Positions 45,049-52,922 of a stretch of DNA of 64,000 bases are shown here, piece after piece. Origin of the DNA: Bradyrhizobium sp. LLZ17 (GTDB taxonomy: Bacteria; Pseudomonadota; Alphaproteobacteria; Rhizobiales; Xanthobacteraceae). How positions within the stretch are numbered: the stretch's first letter is position 1; every line of letters begins with the position of its first letter. The DNA is taken from the NCBI RefSeq assembly GCF_041200145.1, contig NZ_CP165734.1:7607001-7671000 (forward strand), given 5' to 3'. A program made the translations under genes and the position numbers. Under the pieces are notes generated by a model, which was not told where the DNA came from, ran no database searches, and saw only the letters and a list, made by a program, of their open reading frames with translations.

Positions 45049-45404
45049 GCGCTGCTGCTGGGCTCCTGCAGTCCGCGGCAGACGAACAGGGTGGGGATGC
45101 CGCGCGCCAGCGCGCGCGGAATCAGGCGAAGAGCGACCTCGTCGCGGAATTCATCAAACGGGCCGTCGAGCGCCTGGTCGGCCATTTGGCCATAGCGGGA
45201 CGGGTGAACATTGGTCTGCCCGCCGCCGACAAAGAGGCCGTCAAGACCGTCGAGATAGGCCTCCAGATCTGCTTCGGGAGCCGCGGGCAGGACCCGCGGA
45301 ACGGCACCTGTGACCAGGCCGATGGCGTTGACGCAAATCATGGCAACGGACGAGAGCAGCTCGCCGCACGCAATCATTGAATCGGAGAGAAGCCCAACCT
45401 GCGG
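45045..45404 (-). pseudogene. PuuD-type gamma-glutamyl-GABA hydrolase (peptidase C26) remnant, 3' truncated
   Basis: The frame shows the N-terminal half of a class I glutamine amidotransferase-like hydrolase: PRVLPAAPEADLEAYLDGLD, GLFVGGGQTNVHPSRYGQ, then the nucleophile elbow LFVCRGLQE with the catalytic Cys. It ends abruptly two codons later in PSSSA and a stop, so the catalytic His-Glu half is absent. The break lies exactly where the YbdK-like remnant begins. The first strands are also weak (VGLLSDSMIACGELLSSV). It is non-functional as it stands. Residual similarity is visible by eye only. Confidence 0.7.
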
Positions 45405-45449
45405 CGCGCCGCTGCGAGCTTTCCACTGACCATGGGAGGAGTTGAGCCG

Positions 45450-45599
45450 CCACTGTTGAAGTCCGTAGGCCACGGCATCCGCCGCGTTGCCGATTTGATG
45501 AATCGCGGCCTTGAGTTCTCTGACGTTTGTTCCTAATCGAAGCGCCCAGCGGCTGCCGGCAATGGGATCGTGCGCATCAATTCTGGGACGGAGCTCGTG
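45450..45599 (-). pseudogene. DUF3606-like small protein remnant
   Basis: The segment LHELRPRIDAHDPIAGSRWA to IGNAADAVAYGLQQWR follows the pattern of DUF3606 proteins (RIDV...W...LG....L..A+..VG..A..V...L), a family of short proteins common in rhizobia. No start codon precedes it in frame at the right place and there is no stop before the PuuD remnant, so it is probably a fragment. Recognition is by pattern and may be wrong. Confidence 0.4.
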
Positions 45600-45750
45600 C
45601 AATTGTCTCGTCTGCTTCTGTTGATGCCGCTGCCGAGTGAAACGGCAGTGTGCGGGAATGGTTGCTTCAATGTTGAGCTGCTTGGGTTTTTTCCGACCGC
45701 GGACCTTAATTTTGTTGTGGTATCCAAGTTGGACCAACAAGACGACCTCG

Positions 45751-46050
45751 GAGCATGCCTCCGATGTCGCGGTGTTTCCGCTGGCCATACCGATGATGGC
45801 CAGCCCCGGCGCGATCGCGACCACGCTGCTGCTGACAGGTGATGCCGGTTATGGGGCAAGGCTCGCGATCATCATCTTGGTCGTTGTTTTCGTGTGCCTG
45901 CTCTGCTTTGTCTCTGCGGGCCTGATCGCGCGCACGCTCGGGCGCACCGGCAATGCGGTGCTGTCGCGCGTGCTCGGGATGCTGCTCGCTGCCTATTCCG
46001 TGCATCTCGTAATCAACGGAATTGCTGCTGTCCGGACAAGCCTCTCATAA
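45751..46050 (+). pseudogene. MarC family membrane protein remnant, 5' truncated
   Basis: The C-terminal half of a MarC-type inner-membrane protein is clear: VFPLAIPMMASPGAIATTLL, then a long helix and LGRTGNAVLSRVLGMLLAAY SVHLVINGIAA. The first about 90 residues of the family, including the DPLGN helix, are missing, and the sequence before 45751 in this frame is unrelated and less GC-rich. The reading frame from 45637 has no plausible signal. The gene is therefore 5'-truncated; its neighbours on both sides are also fragments. Confidence 0.75.
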
Positions 46051-46208
46051 GGCTGCGACAATCTGTTAATTTGTCGATTTTACGGTATATCTCGTGATCT
46101 GGTGGTGCCGCCGCCGATGCGGGTGCGCGATCCGGTCCGCTTTCTCTTGCGCTGCCATATTGCTTTGACGTACTCCCGCTCTCACAAGGCCCATCGCCGG
46201 GAAATCGA

Positions 46209-46325
46209 ATGTCGACGACAGCTGACGAACTCGACAAGAGACAGGCCATCATCGACGCCTGCCACCGCATGAATGCGCTCGGCATCAACCAGCGCATGGC
46301 CGGCTACGGCATGTCGGAAGGTTAG
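46209..46325 (+). pseudogene. Class II aldolase/adducin family remnant, N-terminal 27 residues
   Basis: An ATG at 46209 opens MSTTADELDKRQAIIDACHR MNALGINQ, the typical start of class II (AraD/FucA-like) aldolases, where GTSGNIS should follow. Instead it reads RMAGYGMSEG and stops at 46325, only nine bases before the ClC gene start. It is therefore a remnant or the left edge of a deletion. The short length makes the assignment moderate. Confidence 0.55.
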
Positions 46326-46333
46326 GGCAGGCG

Positions 46334-48121
46334 GTGTTCGCGCGGATCAGACATATCGCCGATCGCAAGGGATCCAACCGCCTCATGGTTCGGCTGCGTG
46401 CGCTGTTGCGCAGCAACGAGTTCTACCTGATCCCGCTGGCGCTGGTGATCGGCACGCTGGCCGGCGCCATCGTGACCCTGATGGCCGAGATCGCGCAGAT
46501 TGCTCATATGGTGATCTACGGCATTCCCGTCGACGTCCGCCTGTCCGCCAACGCACGTGTCAGTCCTTGGGCGGCGCTGCTTGCACCCGCGCTCGGCGGG
46601 TTGGCACTCGGCATCATGGAATGGTGGCGGCGGCGGCTGAAGATATCCAGCGCCGTCGACCCGATCGAGGCCAATGCGCTGCGCGGCGGCAATCTCTCCA
46701 TGCGCGACAGCGTCGTGGTGTCGAGCCAGACGCTGATCTCGAACGGCTGTGGCGCCTCGGTCGGTCTCGAGGCTGGGTACACCCAGATCGGCTCCGGCAT
46801 CGCCTCACTGCTCGGCAAGTTCTTCAATCTGCGCCGCAACGATCTTCGCCTGATCGTCGGCTGCGGCGCTGCTGCGGCGATTGCGGCAGCGTTCGGCGCG
46901 CCGATCACCGGCGCTTTCTACGCCTGCGAACTCATCGTCGGCGTCTATTCGGTCGGCAGCGCCGCGCCGATCCTGGCGGCTTCGCTCGCCGGCGCGCTGA
47001 CCGCGCAATGGCTCGGCGGCGCGCCGTACTCCATTGAAATACCCAAGGTGAGCGCGGTCGGCATCGAGCAATATCTGGCGCTGATCGGGCTTGCGCTTGT
47101 CACCAGCGGCGTCGGCATCGCCGTGATGCGCTCGTCTTCGACCTTCGAGCGCCTGTTCGCCTGGTTGCCGGTCTGGCTGCGACCGGTGATCGGCGGCCTC
47201 GTCGTCGGCGGCTTTGCCATCGTCACGCCGCAGGTGCTCGCGGCCGGCCACGGCGCCATGGTGCTCGATCTGTTTCACGAGATGACCATCGGGCTGATCG
47301 CAATCATCATTGCCCTGAAGGTGACGGCCTGCCTGATCTCGCTCGCTTCCGGCTTTCGCGGCGGTCTGTTCTTTGCCTCGCTGTTCGTCGGCAGCCTGAT
47401 CGGGAAGTTCTTTGCCGCCGTCCTTCTGCTTATCAGCCCCAACTTCGTGATCGATCCGCTGGTCGCGATGCTGACCGGCATGGCGACGCTGGGCGTCGCC
47501 ATCGTCGGCGGTCCCTTGACCATGTCGTTCCTCGTGCTCGAAATGACCCGCAATGTCGACGTCACCGCCGTGGTGCTCGCCGGCTGCATCGTCACCTCGA
47601 TCTGCGTCCGCTTCATGTTCGGACATTCGTTCTCGACCTGGCGCCTGCATCTGCGCGGCGAGACCATCCGCAGCGCCAACGATGTCGGTTGGCTGCGCAA
47701 CCTCACCGTCGAGCGGCTGATGCGCTCCGACGTCGGCAAGGTGCCGTCGACCACGACGATTGCCGCCGTCCGGAACGAATTTCCGCTGGGATCGCGGCCC
47801 GGCATCGTCATCGTCAACAATGCGGACGAATATGTCGGCCTCGTCTTGCTGCCCGACCTGTTCACCAGCGATCTCGATAGCATCGCCGACGAGATCCAGG
47901 TCATCGAGCTCGCGCGCCTGACGGACATCGTGCTCATCCCGGAAATGAACGTAAAGTCGGCCATGGCGGTGTTCGACGAAGCGGAGGCCGAGATGCTGGC
48001 CGTGGTGGATTCCACCGACAGCCGCAAGGTCGTCGGTTTCCTGACCGAGACCACCGCCCGCCGCCGCTATGTCGAGGAGATCGACAAGGCCACGCGCGGC
48101 GTGCTGGGGGCGCTGTCGTAA
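46334..48121 (+). CDS. ClC-type chloride channel/transporter with C-terminal CBS region
   Basis: This inner-membrane protein of 595 residues has a ClC core with selectivity-filter regions NGCGASVGLEAGYTQIGSG (in place of GREGP) and SGFRGGLFFASLFVG (in place of GxFxP). An AAAIAAAFGAPITGAFYACE helix and a C-terminal CBS-like domain pair (LTVERLMRSDVGKVPSTTTI; ARLTDIVLIPEMNVKSAMAV) complete it. The GTG start at 46334 is used as there is no nearby ATG until 46385 (MVRLRALL). The glutamate gate of antiporters is replaced (ASVGLEAG), so channel versus antiporter mode is open. The upstream neighbour is a truncated gene, so the native promoter may be disturbed. Confidence 0.85.
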   Translation: MFARIRHIADRKGSNRLMVRLRALLRSNEFYLIPLALVIGTLAGAIVTLMAEIAQIAHMVIYGIPVDVRLSANARVSPWAALLAPALGGLALGIMEWWRRRLKISSAVDPIEANALRGGNLSMRDSVVVSSQTLISNGCGASVGLEAGYTQIGSGIASLLGKFFNLRRNDLRLIVGCGAAAAIAAAFGAPITGAFYACELIVGVYSVGSAAPILAASLAGALTAQWLGGAPYSIEIPKVSAVGIEQYLALIGLALVTSGVGIAVMRSSSTFERLFAWLPVWLRPVIGGLVVGGFAIVTPQVLAAGHGAMVLDLFHEMTIGLIAIIIALKVTACLISLASGFRGGLFFASLFVGSLIGKFFAAVLLLISPNFVIDPLVAMLTGMATLGVAIVGGPLTMSFLVLEMTRNVDVTAVVLAGCIVTSICVRFMFGHSFSTWRLHLRGETIRSANDVGWLRNLTVERLMRSDVGKVPSTTTIAAVRNEFPLGSRPGIVIVNNADEYVGLVLLPDLFTSDLDSIADEIQVIELARLTDIVLIPEMNVKSAMAVFDEAEAEMLAVVDSTDSRKVVGFLTETTARRRYVEEIDKATRGVLGALS

Positions 48122-48243
48122 AGGGGCGGACCGGCAAAGCGAGGCTTGCACGCGCGACGGCCTTGTCGCATCATCCACAACCTCTAGGCTAGAGAGACGA
48201 ACGGGCGGCCGATTTGGCCACCCTCAGCGACAAGGGCCGTGCG

Positions 48244-49554
48244 ATGTCCGACACGCTTCGCCTGTTGCTTGCCTTGCTCGAGCTCGGGCCGCAAATGGAG
48301 CATTTGCTCGGCGGCAGATGGCCGCCCTATCGCGACGAATTGTTGGAGCTCGCCGGGCGCGCCAACGATGGCGATGATCCCAACGAGCTCCGCCGCGCGC
48401 TCGACGCACTGGTTCAGCGGCTGCTTGCCGAAGAGCCGGCCGCAGAACTCGTTCGGCGCACCCTGCCGGAACCGGCTCCCGCCCGGGAATTCGTCGTCCG
48501 CCGTGGCCGCGCGTCCCCGCCCTTGGTCTCGGAGATCGTTCGGCCGAGCGCGGACGAGGCGACCGGCATCGTCACGATCCCCGTTTTCTACGGCACCGAT
48601 CGCGCCCGGGGCGACGACACGCCGGCGAACTATTTTCGAGGGGAGCGTGGCGGGCTTGCATTCGGGATCGCGGAGGTCAGCGTGCCCACGCGCGGACGCG
48701 ACCTCGGCGAACTAACCGGGCCGAGCTGGTGGCATCTTGAATTTACCGCCGATCCGGCAAGGCATGTGATCCTCAAGAGCGTCGGAGTGCTTGGCCGGGA
48801 TGTCTTCATCACGAGCCTCGCGGACTCGCTCGCCGCTGCGGACGGGCGCGACGTCCTGATCTTCGTGCACGGCTATAACGTCGCGTTCGAGGATGCGGCG
48901 CGGCGGGCCGCGCAGATCTCCGTCGACCTGAAATTTGCCGGGAGGACGCTTCTCTACAGCTGGGCTTCTGCGGCGGATACGAAGAAGTACACCGTAGACG
49001 AGAGCACGATCGAATGGTCGCGCGACCATTTTGAGGCGTTTCTCCAGCTTGCGCTGAGCGAAATCGGCGCCCGTGAGGTTCACGTCATCGCCCACAGCAT
49101 GGGCAACCGCGCCGTGATCAATACGCTCGAACGCGTCACCTCCTGGCAGCTACCGGCCGGCGCCGCCAAGCTGGGCCAGGTTATCTTTGCCGCGCCCGAC
49201 ATCGATCGCGACCGCTTCATCCAGCTCGCTGCGAAGTTCAACGGTTGCGCTGCGCGCTTCACGCTCTATGCCTCGTCGCGCGACGTCGCGCTGCTGGCGT
49301 CGAAATTCATGCACGGCTATCCAAGGGCGGGGGAGGCTGGCGAAGCGTTGCTGGTCGTCGACGGTGTCGATACGATCGATGCATCGCTGGTCGACACCAG
49401 CCTGGTCGGCTTGCGCCATTCCTATTTCGGCGACAAGCGCTCGATCCTCAACGACATGTTCAACCTGATCACGCAGCAACTCGCGCCGGACAAGCGCTTT
49501 GATCTCGATGCCGTGGGCGATGCGCTCAGGAGATATTGGAGCTACCGCGCCTAA
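48244..49554 (+). CDS. Alpha/beta hydrolase, DUF900 family
   Basis: This protein of 436 residues starts at 48244 behind AAGGG. The N-terminal 120 residues are helical and unknown (MSDTLRLLLALLELGPQMEH). The hydrolase core begins at IPVFYGTDRARG, with the oxyanion region FVHGYNVAFEDAARR, the nucleophile elbow IAHSMGNRAV (Ser) and FAAPDIDRDRF. The late part SLVGLRHSYFGDKRSILNDM probably provides the His. DUF900 proteins are soluble or membrane-associated esterase-like enzymes with no agreed substrate. It is separate from neighbours and may be monocistronic. Confidence 0.85.
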   Translation: MSDTLRLLLALLELGPQMEHLLGGRWPPYRDELLELAGRANDGDDPNELRRALDALVQRLLAEEPAAELVRRTLPEPAPAREFVVRRGRASPPLVSEIVRPSADEATGIVTIPVFYGTDRARGDDTPANYFRGERGGLAFGIAEVSVPTRGRDLGELTGPSWWHLEFTADPARHVILKSVGVLGRDVFITSLADSLAAADGRDVLIFVHGYNVAFEDAARRAAQISVDLKFAGRTLLYSWASAADTKKYTVDESTIEWSRDHFEAFLQLALSEIGAREVHVIAHSMGNRAVINTLERVTSWQLPAGAAKLGQVIFAAPDIDRDRFIQLAAKFNGCAARFTLYASSRDVALLASKFMHGYPRAGEAGEALLVVDGVDTIDASLVDTSLVGLRHSYFGDKRSILNDMFNLITQQLAPDKRFDLDAVGDALRRYWSYRA

Positions 49555-49671
49555 GGGTCTGAAAGCGAGACGGCGTGCGCCGCCGTCCGTGCCGGTTGAG
49601 ACCATTTCCGCGGTTTGCGCATCGCATGCTGTTGCATATCTCTACTTTGGGCAAGAACAGAGGACGTCAAG

Positions 49672-50064
49672 ATGAGTGATAGACATGTGAATTCGAGGAT
49701 CGGCCGCAGTAGCCTGCTGGCTGTATTCGCAAGCCTCGCCCTGGCGGCGGCCCCCGTGTCCCCCTCGGCTGCCGCGTCATCGGTGCCCGAGACGCCCCCC
49801 GCAAAGATAGCTATGGCGGGCCAGCGCTCATCCGACGTCACCGATTTCAGCGCGGCCCGACGTCGCCACTATTATCGACGCGGGCCGAATGCCGCGGGCT
49901 TCGCCTTCATGGGCCTGGCGGCAGGTTTGATCGGAGGTGCGATCGCGGAGAGCCGGCGCCAGGAATACTACGACAACAACTATTACTATGGCGGCCCGCC
50001 CACCTATTACGATCCCGGTTATGGCTATAGCGGTGGTCCGCGCCACTACTACAGGCCATACTGA
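49672..50064 (+). CDS. Exported Tyr/Gly-rich hypothetical protein, 130 aa
   Basis: The start at 49672 has GAGG twelve bases upstream. A signal peptide (LLAVFASLALAAAPVSPSAA) is followed by a basic RRRHYYRR patch, a hydrophobic glycine-containing helix (GFAFMGLAAGLIGGAIAESR) and a C-terminal tail rich in Tyr, Gly and Pro (YYGGPPTYYDPGYGYSGGPR). This architecture recurs in small rhizobial envelope proteins. The helix with GxxxG spacing suggests membrane insertion or oligomerisation. Function unknown. Confidence 0.65.
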   Translation: MSDRHVNSRIGRSSLLAVFASLALAAAPVSPSAAASSVPETPPAKIAMAGQRSSDVTDFSAARRRHYYRRGPNAAGFAFMGLAAGLIGGAIAESRRQEYYDNNYYYGGPPTYYDPGYGYSGGPRHYYRPY

Positions 50065-50304
50065 TTGTTGCGCGCTGATCACTCTTGAAGAGTGCTGAGT
50101 GTACCCTGTGATGACACCCAGTGGCGGGACGCCAACGCATCCCGCCACTTATGCTACCGTGCCGCCGGTGCCGACAGAGCCTCACGATGGGGCGAGCCAA
50201 TTGTTTGATCTCGGCTAAGTATTCGGCAACCGCCCTCGCTGGTCCGATGGACTTGCCCCGCGCAATCCGGTTGAATGGGACCAATTGAGGTTCTTTGGGC
50301 GACA

Positions 50305-50586
50305 ATGATGTCGAAATATCTGCTGGTCCTTCTGCTGATCGTCTCGCCGGCCGCGGCGCAGGTCAAGTTGACTCCAAAAACCTCGGCGGCGCATCCCGAC
50401 CTCTGTGCGCCGATCGGGCGCACCGCGGATGGCAAGCTGGTCTACTCCATGAGGTGTGAGACCCTGCCGGCGCCGCCCGCGCCACCGCCCCAGGCGGAAC
50501 TGAAGGAGGCGCCTCAGCCCGCCGCCGAGCCGGAGCCGGAAGTGCGCCGTAGCGGCATTCTGGGCTGGTCCTACGACCGCAGGTAA
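50305..50586 (+). CDS. Small exported hypothetical protein, about 93 aa
   Basis: A signal peptide (MSKYLLVLLLIVSPAAAQ) is followed by a short domain with two cysteines (HPDLCAPIGRTADGKLVYSM, then RCETLPAPPAP) and a Pro/Glu-rich linker ending in GILGWSYDRR. The start could be 50305 or 50308; no strong ribosome-binding site is seen. The two cysteines 26 residues apart may form a disulfide. I do not recognise it. It lies between a hypothetical gene and the purine block and probably does not belong to either. Confidence 0.6.
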   Translation: MMSKYLLVLLLIVSPAAAQVKLTPKTSAAHPDLCAPIGRTADGKLVYSMRCETLPAPPAPPPQAELKEAPQPAAEPEPEVRRSGILGWSYDRR

Positions 50587-50676
50587 TGAGCCGCGCCACT
50601 TGCGCGAAGCGCTCTGGAATGCTCTTTGCTTGAAAGTTCCCCGTGGGGCCCACCGCCCCCGATCCAGAGAGATGAG

Positions 50677-51090
50677 ATGAGCAAACTCGTTATCCGCACC
50701 GGCGACTACACCTTCGATGCCCGCTTTGAGGAGCAGCTTGCACCCAAGACTGTCGCTGCGTTCCGCAAGGCGCTGCCGTTCGAGAGCCACATCATCCATG
50801 TGCGCTGGAGTGGCGAGGGTGTGTGGATGCCGCTCGGCGATCTCGACTTCGGGGTCGGCTACGAGAACCACACCAGCTATCCCGCGCCCGGCCAGATCAT
50901 CCTCTATCCCGGCGGCATCAGCGAGACCGAGATTTTGCTCGCCTATGGCGGCGTGCATTTCGCAAGCAAGATGGGCCAGCTTGCCGGGAACCACTTCATC
51001 ACGCTGACCTCGGGCCTGGAGAATCTGGCGACGCTCGGCAAGAGTGTGCTTTGGAAGGGCGCGCTCCCGATCCGCTTCGAGGAAGTCTGA
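50677..51090 (+). CDS. DUF3830 family protein, purine-catabolism neighbourhood
   Basis: This protein of 137 residues resembles the cyclophilin-like DUF3830 fold: TGDYTFDARFEEQLAPKTVA AFRKALPF, then SHIIHVRWSGEGVWMPLGDL, YENHTSYPAPGQIILYPGG and ILLAYGGVHFASKMG. The conserved Trp, Tyr and Gly residues are typical. The start at 50677 follows AGAGATGAG. It stops one base before the allantoinase TTG start, so it heads the purine operon. Members occur in purine or pyrimidine catabolic clusters; the activity is unknown. Confidence 0.78.
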   Translation: MSKLVIRTGDYTFDARFEEQLAPKTVAAFRKALPFESHIIHVRWSGEGVWMPLGDLDFGVGYENHTSYPAPGQIILYPGGISETEILLAYGGVHFASKMGQLAGNHFITLTSGLENLATLGKSVLWKGALPIRFEEV

Positions 51091-51091
51091 T

Positions 51092-52027
51092 TTGCAGGAC
51101 GCCCGCTATCCGCGCGACCTCCGCGGCTACGGCCGTAACCCGCCGCATCCGCGGTGGCCCGACAATGCGCGGGTCGCGGTGCAGTTCGTCATCAACTTCG
51201 AAGAGGGCGGCGAGAACAACATTTTGCACGGCGACCGTGCGTCGGAAGCATTCCTGTCCGACGTGCTCGGCGCGCAGCCCTGGCCGGGCCAGCGCCATGC
51301 CAACATCGAATCGATGTTCGAATATGGCTCGCGCGCCGGCTTCTGGCGGCTGTGGCGGCTGTTCAGCGAGCGGAAGTGGCCGACCACCGTGTTCGGCGTC
51401 GCGACTGCGCTGAAGCGCAATCCGGAAATCGTCGCGGCGATGAAGGAGGCGGGCTGGGACATCGCGAGCCATAGCCTGAGATGGATCGAGCACAAGGATA
51501 TGACCGAGGCGCAGGAGCGCGACGAGATTGCGCAAGCGATCCACGTTCACACCGAGGCCACCGGATCGCGACCGCTCGGATGGTACACCGGGCGCTCCTC
51601 GATCAACACCAACCGTCTCCTGATGGAGGAGGGCGGCTTCCGCTATCTCTGCGACTCCTATGCCGACGATCTGCCCTATTGGGTCAAGGGCGGGAACGGC
51701 AAGCAGCTGATCATCCCCTATACGCTTGATGCCAACGACATGCGTTTCATCAATCCGCAGGGCTTTGCCGAGGGCGAACAATTCTTCACCTATCTGAAGG
51801 ATGCCTTCGACGTGCTCTATGCCGAAGGCGAGACCGCGCCGAAGATGATGTCGGTGGGGCTGCATTGCCGTCTCGCCGGGCGGCCCGGCCGCGCTGCGGG
51901 GCTGATCCGTTTTCTGGATTACATCGGCAAGCACGAGCGCGTTTGGGTGCCGACGCGGTTGCAAATCGCACAGCACTGGCACGACAAACTCGCGCATCTT
52001 GCGACCGATGCGTTCGAGATCGAGTGA
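51092..52027 (+). CDS. puuE: Allantoinase PuuE (polysaccharide-deacetylase fold)
   Basis: This enzyme of about 311 residues opens the allantoin ring to allantoate, using the NodB/polysaccharide-deacetylase fold rather than the amidohydrolase fold. I start at TTG 51092, seven bases after GAGGAAG, since no ATG precedes the conserved YPRDLRGYGRNPPHPRWPDN. Other family marks are VQFVINFEEGGENNILHGD, EYGSRAGFWRLWRLF, WDIASHSLRWIEH and PLGWYTGRSSINTNRLL. It lies between DUF3830 and the UraD-UraH gene with almost no gap, so it is part of a purine operon. Confidence 0.9.
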   Translation: MQDARYPRDLRGYGRNPPHPRWPDNARVAVQFVINFEEGGENNILHGDRASEAFLSDVLGAQPWPGQRHANIESMFEYGSRAGFWRLWRLFSERKWPTTVFGVATALKRNPEIVAAMKEAGWDIASHSLRWIEHKDMTEAQERDEIAQAIHVHTEATGSRPLGWYTGRSSINTNRLLMEEGGFRYLCDSYADDLPYWVKGGNGKQLIIPYTLDANDMRFINPQGFAEGEQFFTYLKDAFDVLYAEGETAPKMMSVGLHCRLAGRPGRAAGLIRFLDYIGKHERVWVPTRLQIAQHWHDKLAHLATDAFEIE

Positions 52028-52034
52028 GCCGATC

Positions 52035-52922
52035 ATGTCGCAGATTTCGCTCGCCGATCTCAACGCCGCGGATAAGGCCAGTTTCGTCGCCGCGCTTGCC
52101 AATGTGGTCGAATACTCGCCGTGGATCGCCGACCGGCTCGCCGAACAGCGGCCGTTCGCTGGCCTCCATCAATTGCATGCCGCGCTGATCGCTGCGATCC
52201 AGAGTGCCGACCCCGATCTCCAGCTGGCGCTGATCCGGGCGCATCCCGATCTCGCCAACAAGACCCAGCGCGCCGCGGGCCTCACCGCGGAATCGACCGA
52301 TGAGCAGAACAGCGCCGGCCTCGACCGGCTGTCCGACGCCGAATACGCCGCATTCGAGCGCGTCAACAATGCCTATCGTGAGAAGTTCGGCATCCCCTAT
52401 ATCGTCTGCGTGCGCCGTCACACCAAGGATTCCGTGCTGCGCGATTTCGAAACGCGGTTGCGCAATATCGCCAAGACCGAGACGCGCCGCGCGATCGAGG
52501 AGATCGGCCGCATCTCGGCTCTGCGGCTCGATCAGCTCGTCGTCGCCGAGGATAGGCTGAAGGTACATGGCCGGCTCTCGACACATGTGCTCGACAATCA
52601 CGCCGGCAAGCCGGCGCCGGGCATCGCCGTCGAGCTCGTCGAGCTCGCCACTCTCGGCGAGAACCGCGTCATCGCCCGCACCGTGACCAACGCGGATGGC
52701 CGCACGGACCAGCCGTTGATCGGCGGCCGGCCGCTGCCGATCGGTCGTTACGAGCTCAAATTCAGCGTCGCCAGATATTACGCCGAGCGCAACGTGCAGC
52801 TCACCGACCCGCCGTTCCTGGACGAGATCCCGCTGCGCTTTGCGATCAGCGAGCCGGAAAGCCACTATCACGTGCCGCTTCTGGTCACGCCCTGGAGCTA
52901 TTCGACCTATCGCGGCAGTTAG
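52035..52922 (+). CDS. uraD: OHCU decarboxylase fused to 5-hydroxyisourate hydrolase (UraD-UraH)
   Basis: This protein of 295 residues joins two consecutive steps of urate breakdown. Residues about 1-165 are the helical OHCU decarboxylase (LADLNAADKASFVAALANVV; LIRAHPDLANKTQRAAGLTA; EYAAFERVNNAYREKFGIPY). Residues about 180-295 are the transthyretin-like hydrolase with GRLSTHVLDNHAGKPAPG, RYELKFSVARYYAE, HYHVPLLVTPWSYSTYRGS and the terminal YRGS. HIU made by a uricase would be hydrolysed then decarboxylated to S-allantoin. It starts seven bases after puuE and overlaps the xanthine dehydrogenase end by four bases, converging with it. Confidence 0.9.
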   Translation: MSQISLADLNAADKASFVAALANVVEYSPWIADRLAEQRPFAGLHQLHAALIAAIQSADPDLQLALIRAHPDLANKTQRAAGLTAESTDEQNSAGLDRLSDAEYAAFERVNNAYREKFGIPYIVCVRRHTKDSVLRDFETRLRNIAKTETRRAIEEIGRISALRLDQLVVAEDRLKVHGRLSTHVLDNHAGKPAPGIAVELVELATLGENRVIARTVTNADGRTDQPLIGGRPLPIGRYELKFSVARYYAERNVQLTDPPFLDEIPLRFAISEPESHYHVPLLVTPWSYSTYRGS

